11,690 bases of DNA from Thermodesulfobacteriota bacterium (lineage in GTDB: Bacteria; Desulfobacterota; SM23-61): positions 1 to 11,690 of the forward strand of contig JASEHN010000050.1 in the NCBI GenBank assembly GCA_030018715.1, in the 5' to 3' direction. The notes under the pieces were generated by a model. It was not told the DNA's origin and ran no database searches. It saw only the letters and a program-made list of their open reading frames with translations. Each line of letters starts with the position of its first letter. The stretch's first letter is position 1. The position numbers and the translations under genes were made by a program. This document shows positions 1 through 6,633 of this stretch, in pieces.

Positions 1-1166
1 GCGTCCGGGTCCAAGATGCCGTTACTCGTGATTTTAATGATTCCTACTCCCTTTATTTTTATTACCACACGATTTCTTCCGGAGTGATCCCGCAAATCGG
101 CCTTTTGATGGGTCCTTGTGCGGCCGGAGCCGCCTACTCCCCCATTCTGACTGATTTTCTCATCATGGTCAAAAAGACCAGTCACATGTACATTGCTTCC
201 CCCACGCTGATCAAGTCGGTGCAGTTCGTAGATGTCACCGAAGAGGAAATTGGGGGGGCGAAGATGCATGCCGAGGTGAGCGGCTGCTGCGATGTATTAG
301 CCGAGAATGATGAGGATTGCTTGCAGAAATGCCGGGAGCTCTTGAGTTTCCTGCCTGCCCACAATCAGGAGGAACCGCCGATTGTCCCCAATGGCGATGA
401 CCCGAACCGTCGCGATGAAGAACTGCTCGATGTCGTCCCGGTGGATTCGAAGAAATGGTATGACATGCATCACGTCATCCAGCGGATCTTCGATCAAGGC
501 CATTTTTTTGAGATCAAGCCGGATTTCGCCAAGAACATGATCACGGGCTTTGCCCGGTTAGACGGGCGATCGGTCGGTATCGTTGCCAATAATCCGAAAC
601 ACAAGGCCGGGTCCATTGATATCAATGCTGCCGATAAAGAAGCTCGATTTATTCGGTTTTGCGATTGCTTCAATATTCCCTTAATCTTTTTGGTGGACAC
701 TCCTGCCTATTTGCCGGGTGTGGATCAGGAAAGAGGAGGAATTATCCGCCATGGAGCGAAGGTGCTGCATGCCATCGCGGAGGCTACGGTCCCAAAGTTC
801 ACGGTCTACATTCGGAAAGCCTATGGCGGGGGAAACCCGGCGATGTGTGGTGAGCCTTTAGGATCAGATTTGCTTTTGGCCTGGCCCACGGCGGAGATGG
901 GGTTGATGAATCCGGATGGGGCGGTGAACATTATTTACCGCAACGAAATTGCTGCGGCCAAAAACCCGGAGGAAGTTCGGGGCCGGCGGTTGGCAGAATA
1001 TAAAGCCACCTTCGCCCGTTTCCCCTACCATGCCGCCCAGATGCGGTGGGTGGAGGAAATCATCGATCCGCGGGATACCCGGCCTTTGCTGATTCAGGCC
1101 CTGAAGACTTTTCGCCATAAAACAGAGGAGAGACCCTGGAAAAAGCATGGGAATATCCCTCTTTAA
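1..1166 (+). CDS. Acyl-CoA carboxylase carboxyltransferase (beta) subunit, 5'-truncated by window edge
   Basis: The biotin-dependent carboxyltransferase subunit moves CO2 between carboxybiotin and an acyl-CoA (propionyl-, acetyl-, methylcrotonyl- or glutaconyl-CoA type enzymes) in the cytoplasm. The reading frame is open from base 3 and gives 387 visible residues. The family is usually 510-540 aa, so roughly 130 N-terminal residues lie outside the window. A GTG at 84 is internal: the upstream codons continue the family pattern (YYHTISSGVIPQIG, then MGPCAAGAAYSP, the N-half acyl-CoA/oxyanion region). In the C half, FARLDGRSVGIVANNPK, GGIIRHGAKVLHA, EATVPK and RKAYGGG are typical. The usual VP-GFLPG loop reads DTPAYLPG (about 696-719), and the biotin-side motif ends AWPTAEMGLMNPDGAV. 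No biotin carboxylase, biotin carrier or decarboxylase subunit is visible, so the substrate and the direction of the reaction are undetermined. An IS lies directly downstream. Confidence 0.93.
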   Translation, partial: VRVQDAVTRDFNDSYSLYFYYHTISSGVIPQIGLLMGPCAAGAAYSPILTDFLIMVKKTSHMYIASPTLIKSVQFVDVTEEEIGGAKMHAEVSGCCDVLAENDEDCLQKCRELLSFLPAHNQEEPPIVPNGDDPNRRDEELLDVVPVDSKKWYDMHHVIQRIFDQGHFFEIKPDFAKNMITGFARLDGRSVGIVANNPKHKAGSIDINAADKEARFIRFCDCFNIPLIFLVDTPAYLPGVDQERGGIIRHGAKVLHAIAEATVPKFTVYIRKAYGGGNPAMCGEPLGSDLLLAWPTAEMGLMNPDGAVNIIYRNEIAAAKNPEEVRGRRLAEYKATFARFPYHAAQMRWVEEIIDPRDTRPLLIQALKTFRHKTEERPWKKHGNIPL

Positions 1167-1263
1167 AGGGTTACTCCCTTACTGGCAAAATATAATACTC
1201 CCCAAAAACTGGACAGAGGTATAAGGTGCATGTTAGCCTGCCATAATCGAGAAGGAGGATGGT

Positions 1264-1576
1264 ATGGTTTCGAACATGCGCAGAGGCCACGATGCGGCTT
1301 TCAAAGCACGAGTTGCTTTGGAGGCCTTAAAAGAGGAAAAAACCATGGCGCAACTTTTCTAGTGAGTTTGGGGTTCACGTAAACCAAATTCGGCAATGGC
1401 GTCAGAAACTCTTGGATGAGCTTCCCAGTTTATTTTCGGATCGGCGTAAGAGAAAGGACAAAGAAGGAGAAGAACTTTTGTCCGAACTTTACCGGCAGAT
1501 CGCCCAGCTCAAGGTGGAGCTGGAATGGCTTAAAAAAAAGTCCCAAGTGCTCCAGTTAAAGAGAAGAGAGAGTTGA
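1264..1576 (+). pseudogene. IS3 transposase orfA (helix-turn-helix subunit), frameshifted
   Basis: OrfA is the DNA-binding subunit of IS3-type transposases. ATG 1264 follows a GAAGGAGG ribosome-binding site (about 1251-1258). The first 32 codons (MVSNMRRGHDAAFKARVALE and onward to MAQLF) match the start of the family, but a TAG at 1360-1362 stops the frame. Removing one T from the run at 1355-1358 restores a 103-residue protein that continues SSEFGVHVNQIRQWRQKLL, which completes the helix-turn-helix. It then carries a leucine-rich coiled coil (ELLSELYRQIAQLKVELEWL) and ends at TGA 1574-1576, overlapping the orfB start. The quality of the restored protein shows that the damage is a single one-base insertion. 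It could be real decay or a sequencing/assembly error in a short homopolymer. Confidence 0.85.
1534..1540 (+). other. Programmed -1 ribosomal frameshift site (A_AAA_AAG) of the IS
   Basis: In the restored orfA frame the codons CTT AAA AAA AAG put the heptamer A_AAA_AAG exactly in the phase used for -1 slippage in IS3-family elements. A -1 shift here moves into the orfB frame and reads KVPSAPVKEKRELIDTGYA, which joins smoothly to the orfB protein and resembles the KR-LI linker of known OrfAB fusions. The seen facts are the heptamer, the relative frames and the clean fusion; the frameshifting itself is inferred. Confidence 0.65.
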
Positions 1577-2418
1577 TAGATACGGGGTATGCCATGATTC
1601 CCATTTATCGTCAGTGTGAGCTTTTAGAGATCACCCGGTCGTCTTACTATTACCAATCGGAGAGGGATGATCGTTATAACCTTATGTTGATGAATCGGAT
1701 TGACGAGCAGTTTACGAAGACGCCCTTTTATGGGGTTCCCCGGATGACGGCTTGGTTGAATCGGGAGGGGTACCCTGTCAATGAAAAGCGGGTGCGGAGA
1801 CTGATGCGGGCGCTGGGTTTGGAGGCTGTTTATCCGAAACCAAAATTGAGTCAGTCTCATCCCGATCATAAGAAGTATCCGTATTTGTTGAAGGGTTTGG
1901 TGATCGATCATCCCGATCAGGTTTGGGTTTCCGATATTACGTATATTCGGATGGTTCATGGGTTTGTGTATCTGATGGTTGTTATGGATTGGTTTAGCCG
2001 GTATATTTTGGCCTGGCAGATTTCGATTACCTTAGAGACGGGTTTTTGCCTTGAGGGTCTGGAGCAGGCTTTGGGGATTTCGAAACCGGAGATTTTCAAT
2101 AACGACCAGGGCGTCCAGTTTACGAGTTTAGATTTCACGGGCCGCTTGGAGAAGGAAGCGATCCGGATTAGCATGGATGGCCGGGGCCGGGTCTTTGACA
2201 ATATTTTCGTAGAGCGACTCTGGAGAACGGTGAAGTACGAGGAAGTTTATTTGAAATGCTATCAGACGGTTCCCGAAGTTCGGGATGGCTTAGCCAAATA
2301 TTTTTGCTTTTACAATACCGAGCGAATCCATGAAGCCTTGGACTATCGAACTCCTTATGAACTTTATGTCAAAGATCGGATGAAAACAACAACTACGCAG
2401 GCTCTAACAATGCACTAA
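1573..2418 (+). CDS. IS3-family transposase orfB, DDE integrase catalytic subunit
   Basis: OrfB carries the retroviral-integrase (rve) catalytic core that cuts and joins DNA ends, normally as part of an OrfAB fusion made by -1 frameshifting. From TTG 1573 it is 281 aa. Residues about 13-90 are the HTH_21-type region (CELLEITRSSYYYQ, then YGVPRMTAWLNREG and NEKRVRRLMRALGL). The catalytic triad is visible: D121 in WVSDITYI, D178 in FNNDQGVQFTS and E214 in NIFVERLWRTVKYEEVYL. The 35 residues between D178 and E214 are typical of the family. The C-terminal YNTERIHEALDYRTPYELY is the usual ending. The frame is complete. TTG 1573 overlaps the orfA stop by four bases; ATG 1591 is an alternative start, and as a fusion product no separate start is needed. 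Without working orfA the element is probably defective. Confidence 0.93.
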   Translation: MIDTGYAMIPIYRQCELLEITRSSYYYQSERDDRYNLMLMNRIDEQFTKTPFYGVPRMTAWLNREGYPVNEKRVRRLMRALGLEAVYPKPKLSQSHPDHKKYPYLLKGLVIDHPDQVWVSDITYIRMVHGFVYLMVVMDWFSRYILAWQISITLETGFCLEGLEQALGISKPEIFNNDQGVQFTSLDFTGRLEKEAIRISMDGRGRVFDNIFVERLWRTVKYEEVYLKCYQTVPEVRDGLAKYFCFYNTERIHEALDYRTPYELYVKDRMKTTTTQALTMH

Positions 2419-2438
2419 ATATTCCCCTATTTTTTGTC

Positions 2439-2468
2439 TTGACAACGGGGAGAGGCTCAAATTATAGT
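2439..2468 (+). promoter_or_regulatory. Putative hybrid sigma70-type promoter formed at the IS right end
   Basis: A perfect TTGACA (-35) occupies 2439-2444, the last six bases of the IS as delimited here. A TATAGT (-10, one mismatch to consensus) lies at 2463-2468 in the flanking DNA, with an 18-bp spacer. It points toward the exported-protein gene at 2587, with an expected 5' leader of roughly 110 bases. Outward -35 boxes at IS ends that pair with a flanking -10 are a known way for IS elements to switch on neighbours. Activity is inferred. Confidence 0.5.
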
Positions 2469-2586
2469 GGTCTCCAACCTAGGCTGTGGAGGCCATAGAA
2501 TATTATCACCATGGAAGAGTAAAGGGTTTTACTTACATCCCTCTAACAAATCTTTGCAAATTAAGGGAAAGGAGGTCTAGGGAAAA

Positions 2587-3015
2587 ATGAAAGCAAAGAA
2601 GATTTTTGCAGGCCTGAAATGGGGGTTCTTTATAGGTATCGTTGGGGTGTTAATCCTATCAGGAAGTCCTGCTAAAGGGCAGCCACCGGAAAATTGGACG
2701 AGCGGAATCGCCTGCGAAGTGGCGCCGGAAGCGAAGATCACCAGGGTGGGGTGGGCCATGGGAGAAACCGAATCGGGGATCATGTTGTTCTACGAGGTGG
2801 GCATCATGAATGTGTCCGAAAAGCCCATTCGTTTTAAGTTAACCATTTATCCCCTGGAGGGAGGTCCGGTCTCTGGTTATTATCCCATGAGAGCGCGGAA
2901 GGGAAAGCCGTTTGCTCTGGAACCCAAAGAGGAGATGGTATTGAAGTGGCCGGTGCTGGTGAAGGAAATGCCCAAGGGTTTTGCTTTGGTAGTCAAAGGA
3001 TGGGAGGAGAAGTAG
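2587..3015 (+). CDS. Small exported protein of unknown function
   Basis: I do not recognise the family. ATG 2587 follows AAAGGAGG (2568-2575) at 11 bases. The 142-residue product starts with a basic stretch (K2, K4, K5, K11), then a hydrophobic segment (about 13-26) and a small-residue region SPAKGQ. This fits a Sec signal peptide cut near residue 31. There is no Cys at the cut site, so it is not an obvious lipoprotein. The mature part of about 110 residues alternates hydrophobic and polar residues (GIMLFYEVGIMNVSEKPIRF, then MVLKWPVLVKEMPKGFALVV), suggesting an all-beta, Ig-like or sandwich fold. It has only one cysteine, in the IACEVAPEA region, and no recognisable catalytic motif. It is the first gene after the IS and probably a single-gene unit, because a terminator-like hairpin follows. 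It may be periplasmic. Confidence 0.75.
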   Translation: MKAKKIFAGLKWGFFIGIVGVLILSGSPAKGQPPENWTSGIACEVAPEAKITRVGWAMGETESGIMLFYEVGIMNVSEKPIRFKLTIYPLEGGPVSGYYPMRARKGKPFALEPKEEMVLKWPVLVKEMPKGFALVVKGWEEK

Positions 3016-3054
3016 GAGAAAAACTAGTTTTTAAGGATTTACCCAGTTAGAAAG

Positions 3055-3074
3055 CTCCGCCATTTATGGCGGGG
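3055..3074 (+). other. Short perfect stem-loop downstream of the exported-protein gene
   Basis: CTCCGCCA (3055-3062), loop TTTA, then TGGCGGGG (3067-3074) form an 8-bp stem with one T:G wobble. It lies 39 bases after the stop codon and has no T-run behind it, so it is not an intrinsic terminator by itself. It could protect the 3' end of the message or act together with the next hairpin. Confidence 0.4.
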
Positions 3075-3115
3075 ATGTGAAAAGAAAACGTTCATTCATT
3101 ATTGAGGGTGGGATT

Positions 3116-3151
3116 AAAGCCCTGTCCTTTCTCAGGGGCTTTACTGTTTTT
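3116..3151 (+). terminator. Probable rho-independent terminator
   Basis: AAAGCCCTG (3116-3124) pairs with CAGGGGCTTT (3133-3142), leaving one unpaired G, around an 8-base loop. A short T-run (TTTTT, 3147-3151) follows four bases later. It would end transcription of the exported-protein gene before the TRAP genes. The bulge and the gap before the T-run make it weaker than a textbook example. Confidence 0.55.
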
Positions 3152-3285
3152 GTCCCAAGTCTTTAAAAAATTCCTAAGGGATACCTTCAATATTTAAGGG
3201 TTAGCCCTGCCAACCGATGGTGCCTAATCGGGACAAGGCGAAAAATTTTGCTTGCACGAAAAAAATCCTCCGGAGGTAAGTTTTG

Positions 3286-5259
3286 GTGGAGATGGGGACC
3301 GAAACGAAACAGAATCCAGGGAGCGTATCCGGAATTTTGGCTCAGGAGGAAGAAAAAATTCGCCAAAGAAAATTCGGCGGCCGCACGGGGAAGATAATCA
3401 AAATCATTGCCGTATGCTTTTCGCTTTTCCAGTTGGTCACTGGTTACTTTCCCTTGATCGCCATGTACCAGAGGATCATCCATGTGGCTTTTGCCTTCTC
3501 CTTGATTTTTCTGCTTTATCCCTTTTCCCGCAAGCAAAAAAAAGATCGCCTCAGCTGGGATGGATTTTTATTTGTCGGGGTGCTTCTTTACATCAGTTAC
3601 TATGTCGCCACCCATTTCATCGAGAGGGCCGATAAAGTCGGGCTAGAGCCACCTTTATTCGAATTGTTTCTGGGCGGAATCTTAATCTTTTTAACTTTAG
3701 AGGCCAGCCGCCGGACCACGGGATGGGCTCTGGCCATTTTTTGCGTTGGCTCCCTGGTTTATGCTCGATTCGGAGAGTGGCTACCCCATGTGTTGGGCCA
3801 CCCGAATTATTGTCTAGAGCGCATCATCAGCGGTTTGTTCATGACAACCACGGGTGTCTATGGAGCCCTCACCGGCATCTCCGCCACTTTCATCTTTCTT
3901 TTCGTCCTTTTCGGAACTTTCATGCAAGCATCCGGAGCGGGGAACTTTTTCTTCGGCCTGGCTTCGAGTCTCTTCGGACATAGGCGGGGGGGGCCTGCTA
4001 AAATTGCGGTGGTAGCCAGCTCCATGTTCGGGATGATCTCCGGAAGCGCCATGGCGAATGTCGCCGCCACCGGGCAAATTACCATCCCGATGATGAAGAA
4101 AGCGGGTTACCGACCCCATTTTGCCGGAGCCGTAGAATCCGCTGCGAGCGTCGGCGGTCAATTCATGCCCCCGGTCATGGGCGGATCCGTTTTCATCATG
4201 ATGGAAGTTTTAGGGGTTTCCTACGGTTATATTTGCACATCTGCATTTCTCTCGGCGGTGTTATATTATGTCGGCATTTTCTTCATCGTGGATTTTGAGG
4301 CCGTGAAACAAAACCTGAAAGGGGTCCCCAAATCTGATTGTCCCAAATTAAAAGAGGTTTTAAAGGAGGGTTTCCACTTCATTATTCCCGTGGCTGTTTT
4401 GGTATACTTTTTGATGTTTGTTCATGTTTCTGAGAGCCGAGCTGCCTTCTATGCGGTGGTGTCGGTTCCCCTGGTTTCTCTTTTACGAAAATCCACGCGC
4501 ATGAACTTGACCCAAATTATCCGGGCGCTGGAACAGGGGGCGATCAACTTTCTCCCCATCGCGGGGGTTGTGGTGGCTTGTAATATCCTGGTAGGCATGA
4601 TTACCCTGACAGGTCTGGGATTGCAGCTTTCATCCATCCTCATTGAGCTTTCTGGCCAGTCTTTGTTCGTCCTATTGCTGCTGACCATGATTGCTTCTTT
4701 GATCCTGGGGCTGGGGCTCCCCATCATCGTCTCCTATTTGGTGCTGGCCGTCCTTGTGGCCCCGGCCTTGATCCAAATGGGGGTAGAGCCGATTGCCGCC
4801 CACCTTTTTATTTTCTTTTTCGCCCTGGTTTCCGACCTCACCCCGCCGGTAGCGCCCGGAGCTTTCGTCGCCGCCGGGATCGCCGGCGCCGAGATGATGC
4901 GGACGGCGTGGATGGCTTGCCGGTTGGGGTTGGTGGTTTATCTTCTCCCTTACATGTTCGTTTACAACAGCGCCTTGCTCCTGAAAGGGAGTGTGAAAGA
5001 TGTTCTTCTTTCGGCGATCACCGCCTTCATCGGGGTCTATGCCCTTTCGTGTGGAATCCAGGGTTTTATGTTGCGGACTACCAAAATTTATGAAAGGATT
5101 ATGTGCTTCGTAGCCGCCTTTATCCTGATCAAGCCTGGTTGGGTTACCGACCTGGTCGGTATTGCTGTGCTGGGCACCATCATATTTACGCAGAAACCTA
5201 CGCTTTTTACCGATCTTATGCGCCGCATGAAAAGTCCACCTCCTAAAGCTAGAGGTTAA
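3286..5259 (+). CDS. TRAP transporter fused permease (4TM/12TM, DctQM fusion type)
   Basis: This is the integral inner-membrane part of a tripartite ATP-independent periplasmic transporter, using an ion gradient to take up a substrate delivered by a binding protein. The frame opens at TTG 3283 (658 aa). GTG 3286 is preferred because GGAGG at 3272-3276 is 9 bases away; ATG 3292 is also possible. The length fits the fused small-plus-large subunit family that pairs with TAXI binding proteins. Counting from TTG, hydrophobic segments run from about residue 38 to 80, 93-110 and 126-160 (DctQ-like part), then many more. DctM-type signatures are SGSAMANVAATGQ (253-265), GGQFMPPVMGG (291-301), GLGLPIIVSY (476-485) and DLTPPVAPGAFVAAGIAG (518-535). 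The C-terminal region (about 570-645) has further membrane segments, as in fused members with an extra C-terminal domain. The TAXI gene follows after 195 bases. The substrate is unknown; the acyl-CoA genes downstream suggest an organic acid. Confidence 0.93.
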   Translation: MEMGTETKQNPGSVSGILAQEEEKIRQRKFGGRTGKIIKIIAVCFSLFQLVTGYFPLIAMYQRIIHVAFAFSLIFLLYPFSRKQKKDRLSWDGFLFVGVLLYISYYVATHFIERADKVGLEPPLFELFLGGILIFLTLEASRRTTGWALAIFCVGSLVYARFGEWLPHVLGHPNYCLERIISGLFMTTTGVYGALTGISATFIFLFVLFGTFMQASGAGNFFFGLASSLFGHRRGGPAKIAVVASSMFGMISGSAMANVAATGQITIPMMKKAGYRPHFAGAVESAASVGGQFMPPVMGGSVFIMMEVLGVSYGYICTSAFLSAVLYYVGIFFIVDFEAVKQNLKGVPKSDCPKLKEVLKEGFHFIIPVAVLVYFLMFVHVSESRAAFYAVVSVPLVSLLRKSTRMNLTQIIRALEQGAINFLPIAGVVVACNILVGMITLTGLGLQLSSILIELSGQSLFVLLLLTMIASLILGLGLPIIVSYLVLAVLVAPALIQMGVEPIAAHLFIFFFALVSDLTPPVAPGAFVAAGIAGAEMMRTAWMACRLGLVVYLLPYMFVYNSALLLKGSVKDVLLSAITAFIGVYALSCGIQGFMLRTTKIYERIMCFVAAFILIKPGWVTDLVGIAVLGTIIFTQKPTLFTDLMRRMKSPPPKARG

Positions 5260-5387
5260 TTTTGAACCCTGGAATTTGGAGGGCAGATTTCCTTAATCAA
5301 ATCATACAGCGGGCAAAAGGGTAGTTTGTTTGGAACCATTCCTGAGAAAAAAGATGTTCTTTTCAATGTCGGGGAGGAGGGCTTTCG

Positions 5388-5423
5388 ATGGCCGAGGGGG
5401 GCGAAAGCAGCACCCTCGAATAA
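5388..5423 (+). CDS. Possible 11-residue leader peptide before the TAXI gene
   Basis: ATG 5388 follows a strong GGGGAGGAGG (5371-5380) at 7 bases and opens an 11-codon frame (MAEGGESSTLE) that stops at TAA 5421-5423. The frame ends six bases before the hairpin that covers the TAXI ribosome-binding site. The layout resembles a translated leader. However, so short a frame can arise by chance, and the peptide has no run of a single amino acid that would point to attenuation. Confidence 0.2.
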   Translation: MAEGGESSTLE

Positions 5424-5428
5424 TTTAA

Positions 5429-5445
5429 CCTTTAACAAGTAAAGG
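5429..5445 (+). promoter_or_regulatory. Hairpin overlapping the TAXI ribosome-binding site
   Basis: CCTTTA (5429-5434) is complementary to TAAAGG (5440-5445) around ACAAG. TAAAGG is the front half of the TAAAGGAGGG ribosome-binding site for ATG 5455. If folded, it would partly hide that site. The stem is only six mostly A:T pairs, so stability is doubtful. Seen: the complementarity. Inferred: any regulatory role. Confidence 0.3.
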
Positions 5446-5454
5446 AGGGTTATC

Positions 5455-6438
5455 ATGGTTCGAAATCTTTTGGTTAAAGCAGGGGTTATGTTCTTCATCA
5501 CCTTATTAACCTTGGGTCTGCCTTCCGAGGAAGTGAAAGCGGCCAAAAAGTATCTCTCCTTGGGAACGGGTGATCCGGCAGGAACTTTTTATTTCATCGG
5601 AGCCGGCTTTGCCAATGTGATCAACAAATATGTGCCCGAGGTGCGCATGATTGCGGAATCCACTCAGGCGTCCGAGGAAAATTTTCATTACTTGATAAGA
5701 AAAAAGATGGATTTGGGTCTGGCGGCTATCCTCGTGATCGACCCGGCCCTGGAGAAGAAGCTGGACCTGAGCGCGTTGCGGCTCTTTGCCCTAGGCCACA
5801 CCAGCGACCGGCATTGGATTGTCCGGAAGGACACTCCGATTAAATCCATTGCTGATTTCAGGGGCCGCCGAGTGGCCGTGGGCTCCCCGGGAAGCGGAGC
5901 GCTTGTTTCCTCTAAAAGTGAGCTGGGTTCAGCGGCCAAGATTGCTTTTGAGGATATCAAACCGGCCTATCTCTCTTTCAGCGAGTCGATCACCGCGATC
6001 AGAGATGGAACCATCGATGTAGGGTTGATTTCCGCCGGTTATCCCGTAGCCAGTCTTTTGGATTTATCCAGAACAGTTCCCATCCGCTTAATCCCCTACA
6101 CCGAAGAAGAGATAAAGGCCCTGATCGCCAGCCATCCTTATTATGTAAGAGTCGTTATTCCGGCCGGGACCTACACGGGAGTGGACACGAATACTTTGAC
6201 CCGCGGCGTCGCCACGGCCTTATTTTGCCGCCAGGAGCTGAGCGATGATTTGGTCTATAAAATGATGAAGGCCCTTTACGAACATCCCAAAGAGAAGGAT
6301 GCCATACATCCCCAAGCCCGGCAATGGAACTTGGAGAATATGTTTCGCGGAGCGGAATACACCACAAAATACATTCCCTTTCATCCCGGAGCCGTAAAAT
6401 ACCTTAAAGAAAAGGGGGTTTGGAAAGAGCTGAAGTAA
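5455..6438 (+). CDS. TRAP transporter solute-binding protein, TAXI family
   Basis: This is a periplasmic substrate-binding protein that presents its ligand to the fused TRAP permease encoded upstream. ATG 5455 has AAAGGAGGG 5-13 bases before it. The 327-residue product begins with a Sec signal peptide (basic VRNLLVK, hydrophobic 9-21, then EVKAAKK with a likely cut near A30). It continues with the TAXI signature GTGDPAGTFYFIGAGFANVI (37-56), where the family has GTGGxxGTYYPxGGA. Further family features are the IADFRGRRVAVGSPGSGA block at about 140 and a central DGTIDVGLISAGYP. It also has the typical C-terminal HPGAVKYLKEKGVWKELK, the end of the second lobe. Length and architecture are complete. 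Having the binding protein downstream of the permease with a 195-bp gap is a little unusual; the gap holds a putative ribosome-binding-site hairpin that could set its expression separately. The ligand is not predictable from the sequence. Confidence 0.93.
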   Translation: MVRNLLVKAGVMFFITLLTLGLPSEEVKAAKKYLSLGTGDPAGTFYFIGAGFANVINKYVPEVRMIAESTQASEENFHYLIRKKMDLGLAAILVIDPALEKKLDLSALRLFALGHTSDRHWIVRKDTPIKSIADFRGRRVAVGSPGSGALVSSKSELGSAAKIAFEDIKPAYLSFSESITAIRDGTIDVGLISAGYPVASLLDLSRTVPIRLIPYTEEEIKALIASHPYYVRVVIPAGTYTGVDTNTLTRGVATALFCRQELSDDLVYKMMKALYEHPKEKDAIHPQARQWNLENMFRGAEYTTKYIPFHPGAVKYLKEKGVWKELK

Positions 6439-6483
6439 ATCTGATTAATTTCCAAATGGAAACGCCATTTTCCCCCTCTTCCG

Positions 6484-6518
6484 CCTGGGACTTGCCGTTC
6501 CTGAAACGGCGATCCAGG
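6484..6518 (+). other. Two-part intergenic stem-loop upstream of the first crotonase gene
   Basis: Outer arms CCTGG (6484-6488) and CCAGG (6514-6518) enclose inner arms GCCGTT (6494-6499) and AACGGC (6505-6510) around the loop CCTGA. Together they make 11 base pairs with an internal bulge. No T-run follows. It lies 45 bases after the TAXI gene and 115 before the next start, so it may mark a processing point or a weak transcription barrier. Confidence 0.4.
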
Positions 6519-6633
6519 TTCTAAAAGATGAAAGGGTTTGTGGAGGAGAAACAGTTAATTCTTTCCCGGTCCATTTTTCGAGGCCTGAAGAAGGCGTGGG
6601 GAATTGAAGAGAAAATGAGTGAAAGGGAGGAAA

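Larger units (their letters stand above)
1183..2444 (+). mobile_element. IS3-family insertion sequence, about 1.26 kb
   Basis: The element carries the two-gene orfA/orfB layout of IS3-family transposons. Its ends are placed by comparing the termini: reading inward, the left end is TGGCAAAATATAATA (from 1183) and the right end is TGTCAAGACAAAAAATA (reverse complement, from 2444). About 10 of the first 15 positions match, and both ends start with TG as IS3 members do. A second CCCCAAAAACTGGACA block at 1200-1215 also resembles IS3 end sequences, so the left boundary could be off by about 10 bases. The bases next to the two proposed ends share only AC, so I see no convincing target-site duplication. 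The element sits between the carboxyltransferase and an unrelated exported-protein gene. With orfA damaged it is probably unable to move by itself. Confidence 0.85.

Noticed and set aside
864..1148. A 94-codon minus-strand frame opposite the carboxyltransferase C-terminus
   Set aside because: It is a shadow of a well-supported gene and has no domain signature.
1166..1180. AAGGG-TTACT-CCCTT hairpin right after the carboxyltransferase stop codon
   Set aside because: Only a 5-bp stem with no T-run; too weak to call a terminator.
1164..2528. TAAAGGGTT repeated on both sides of the IS (1164-1172 and 2520-2528), considered as a target-site duplication
   Set aside because: The copies lie 10 and 75 bases outside the proposed IS ends, so they cannot be a duplication made by this insertion. 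A 9-base match is plausible by chance.
3267..3276. Perfect 10-base palindrome CCTCCGGAGG containing the TRAP permease ribosome-binding site
   Set aside because: Without a loop it cannot form a stable hairpin, and a palindrome of this kind arises easily around GGAGG. Not enough to call an operator.
6449..6462. TTTCCA-AA-TGGAAA palindrome after the TAXI gene, considered as an operator or terminator
   Set aside because: Short AT-rich arms with a two-base spacer, no promoter next to it and no T-run; not supportable.
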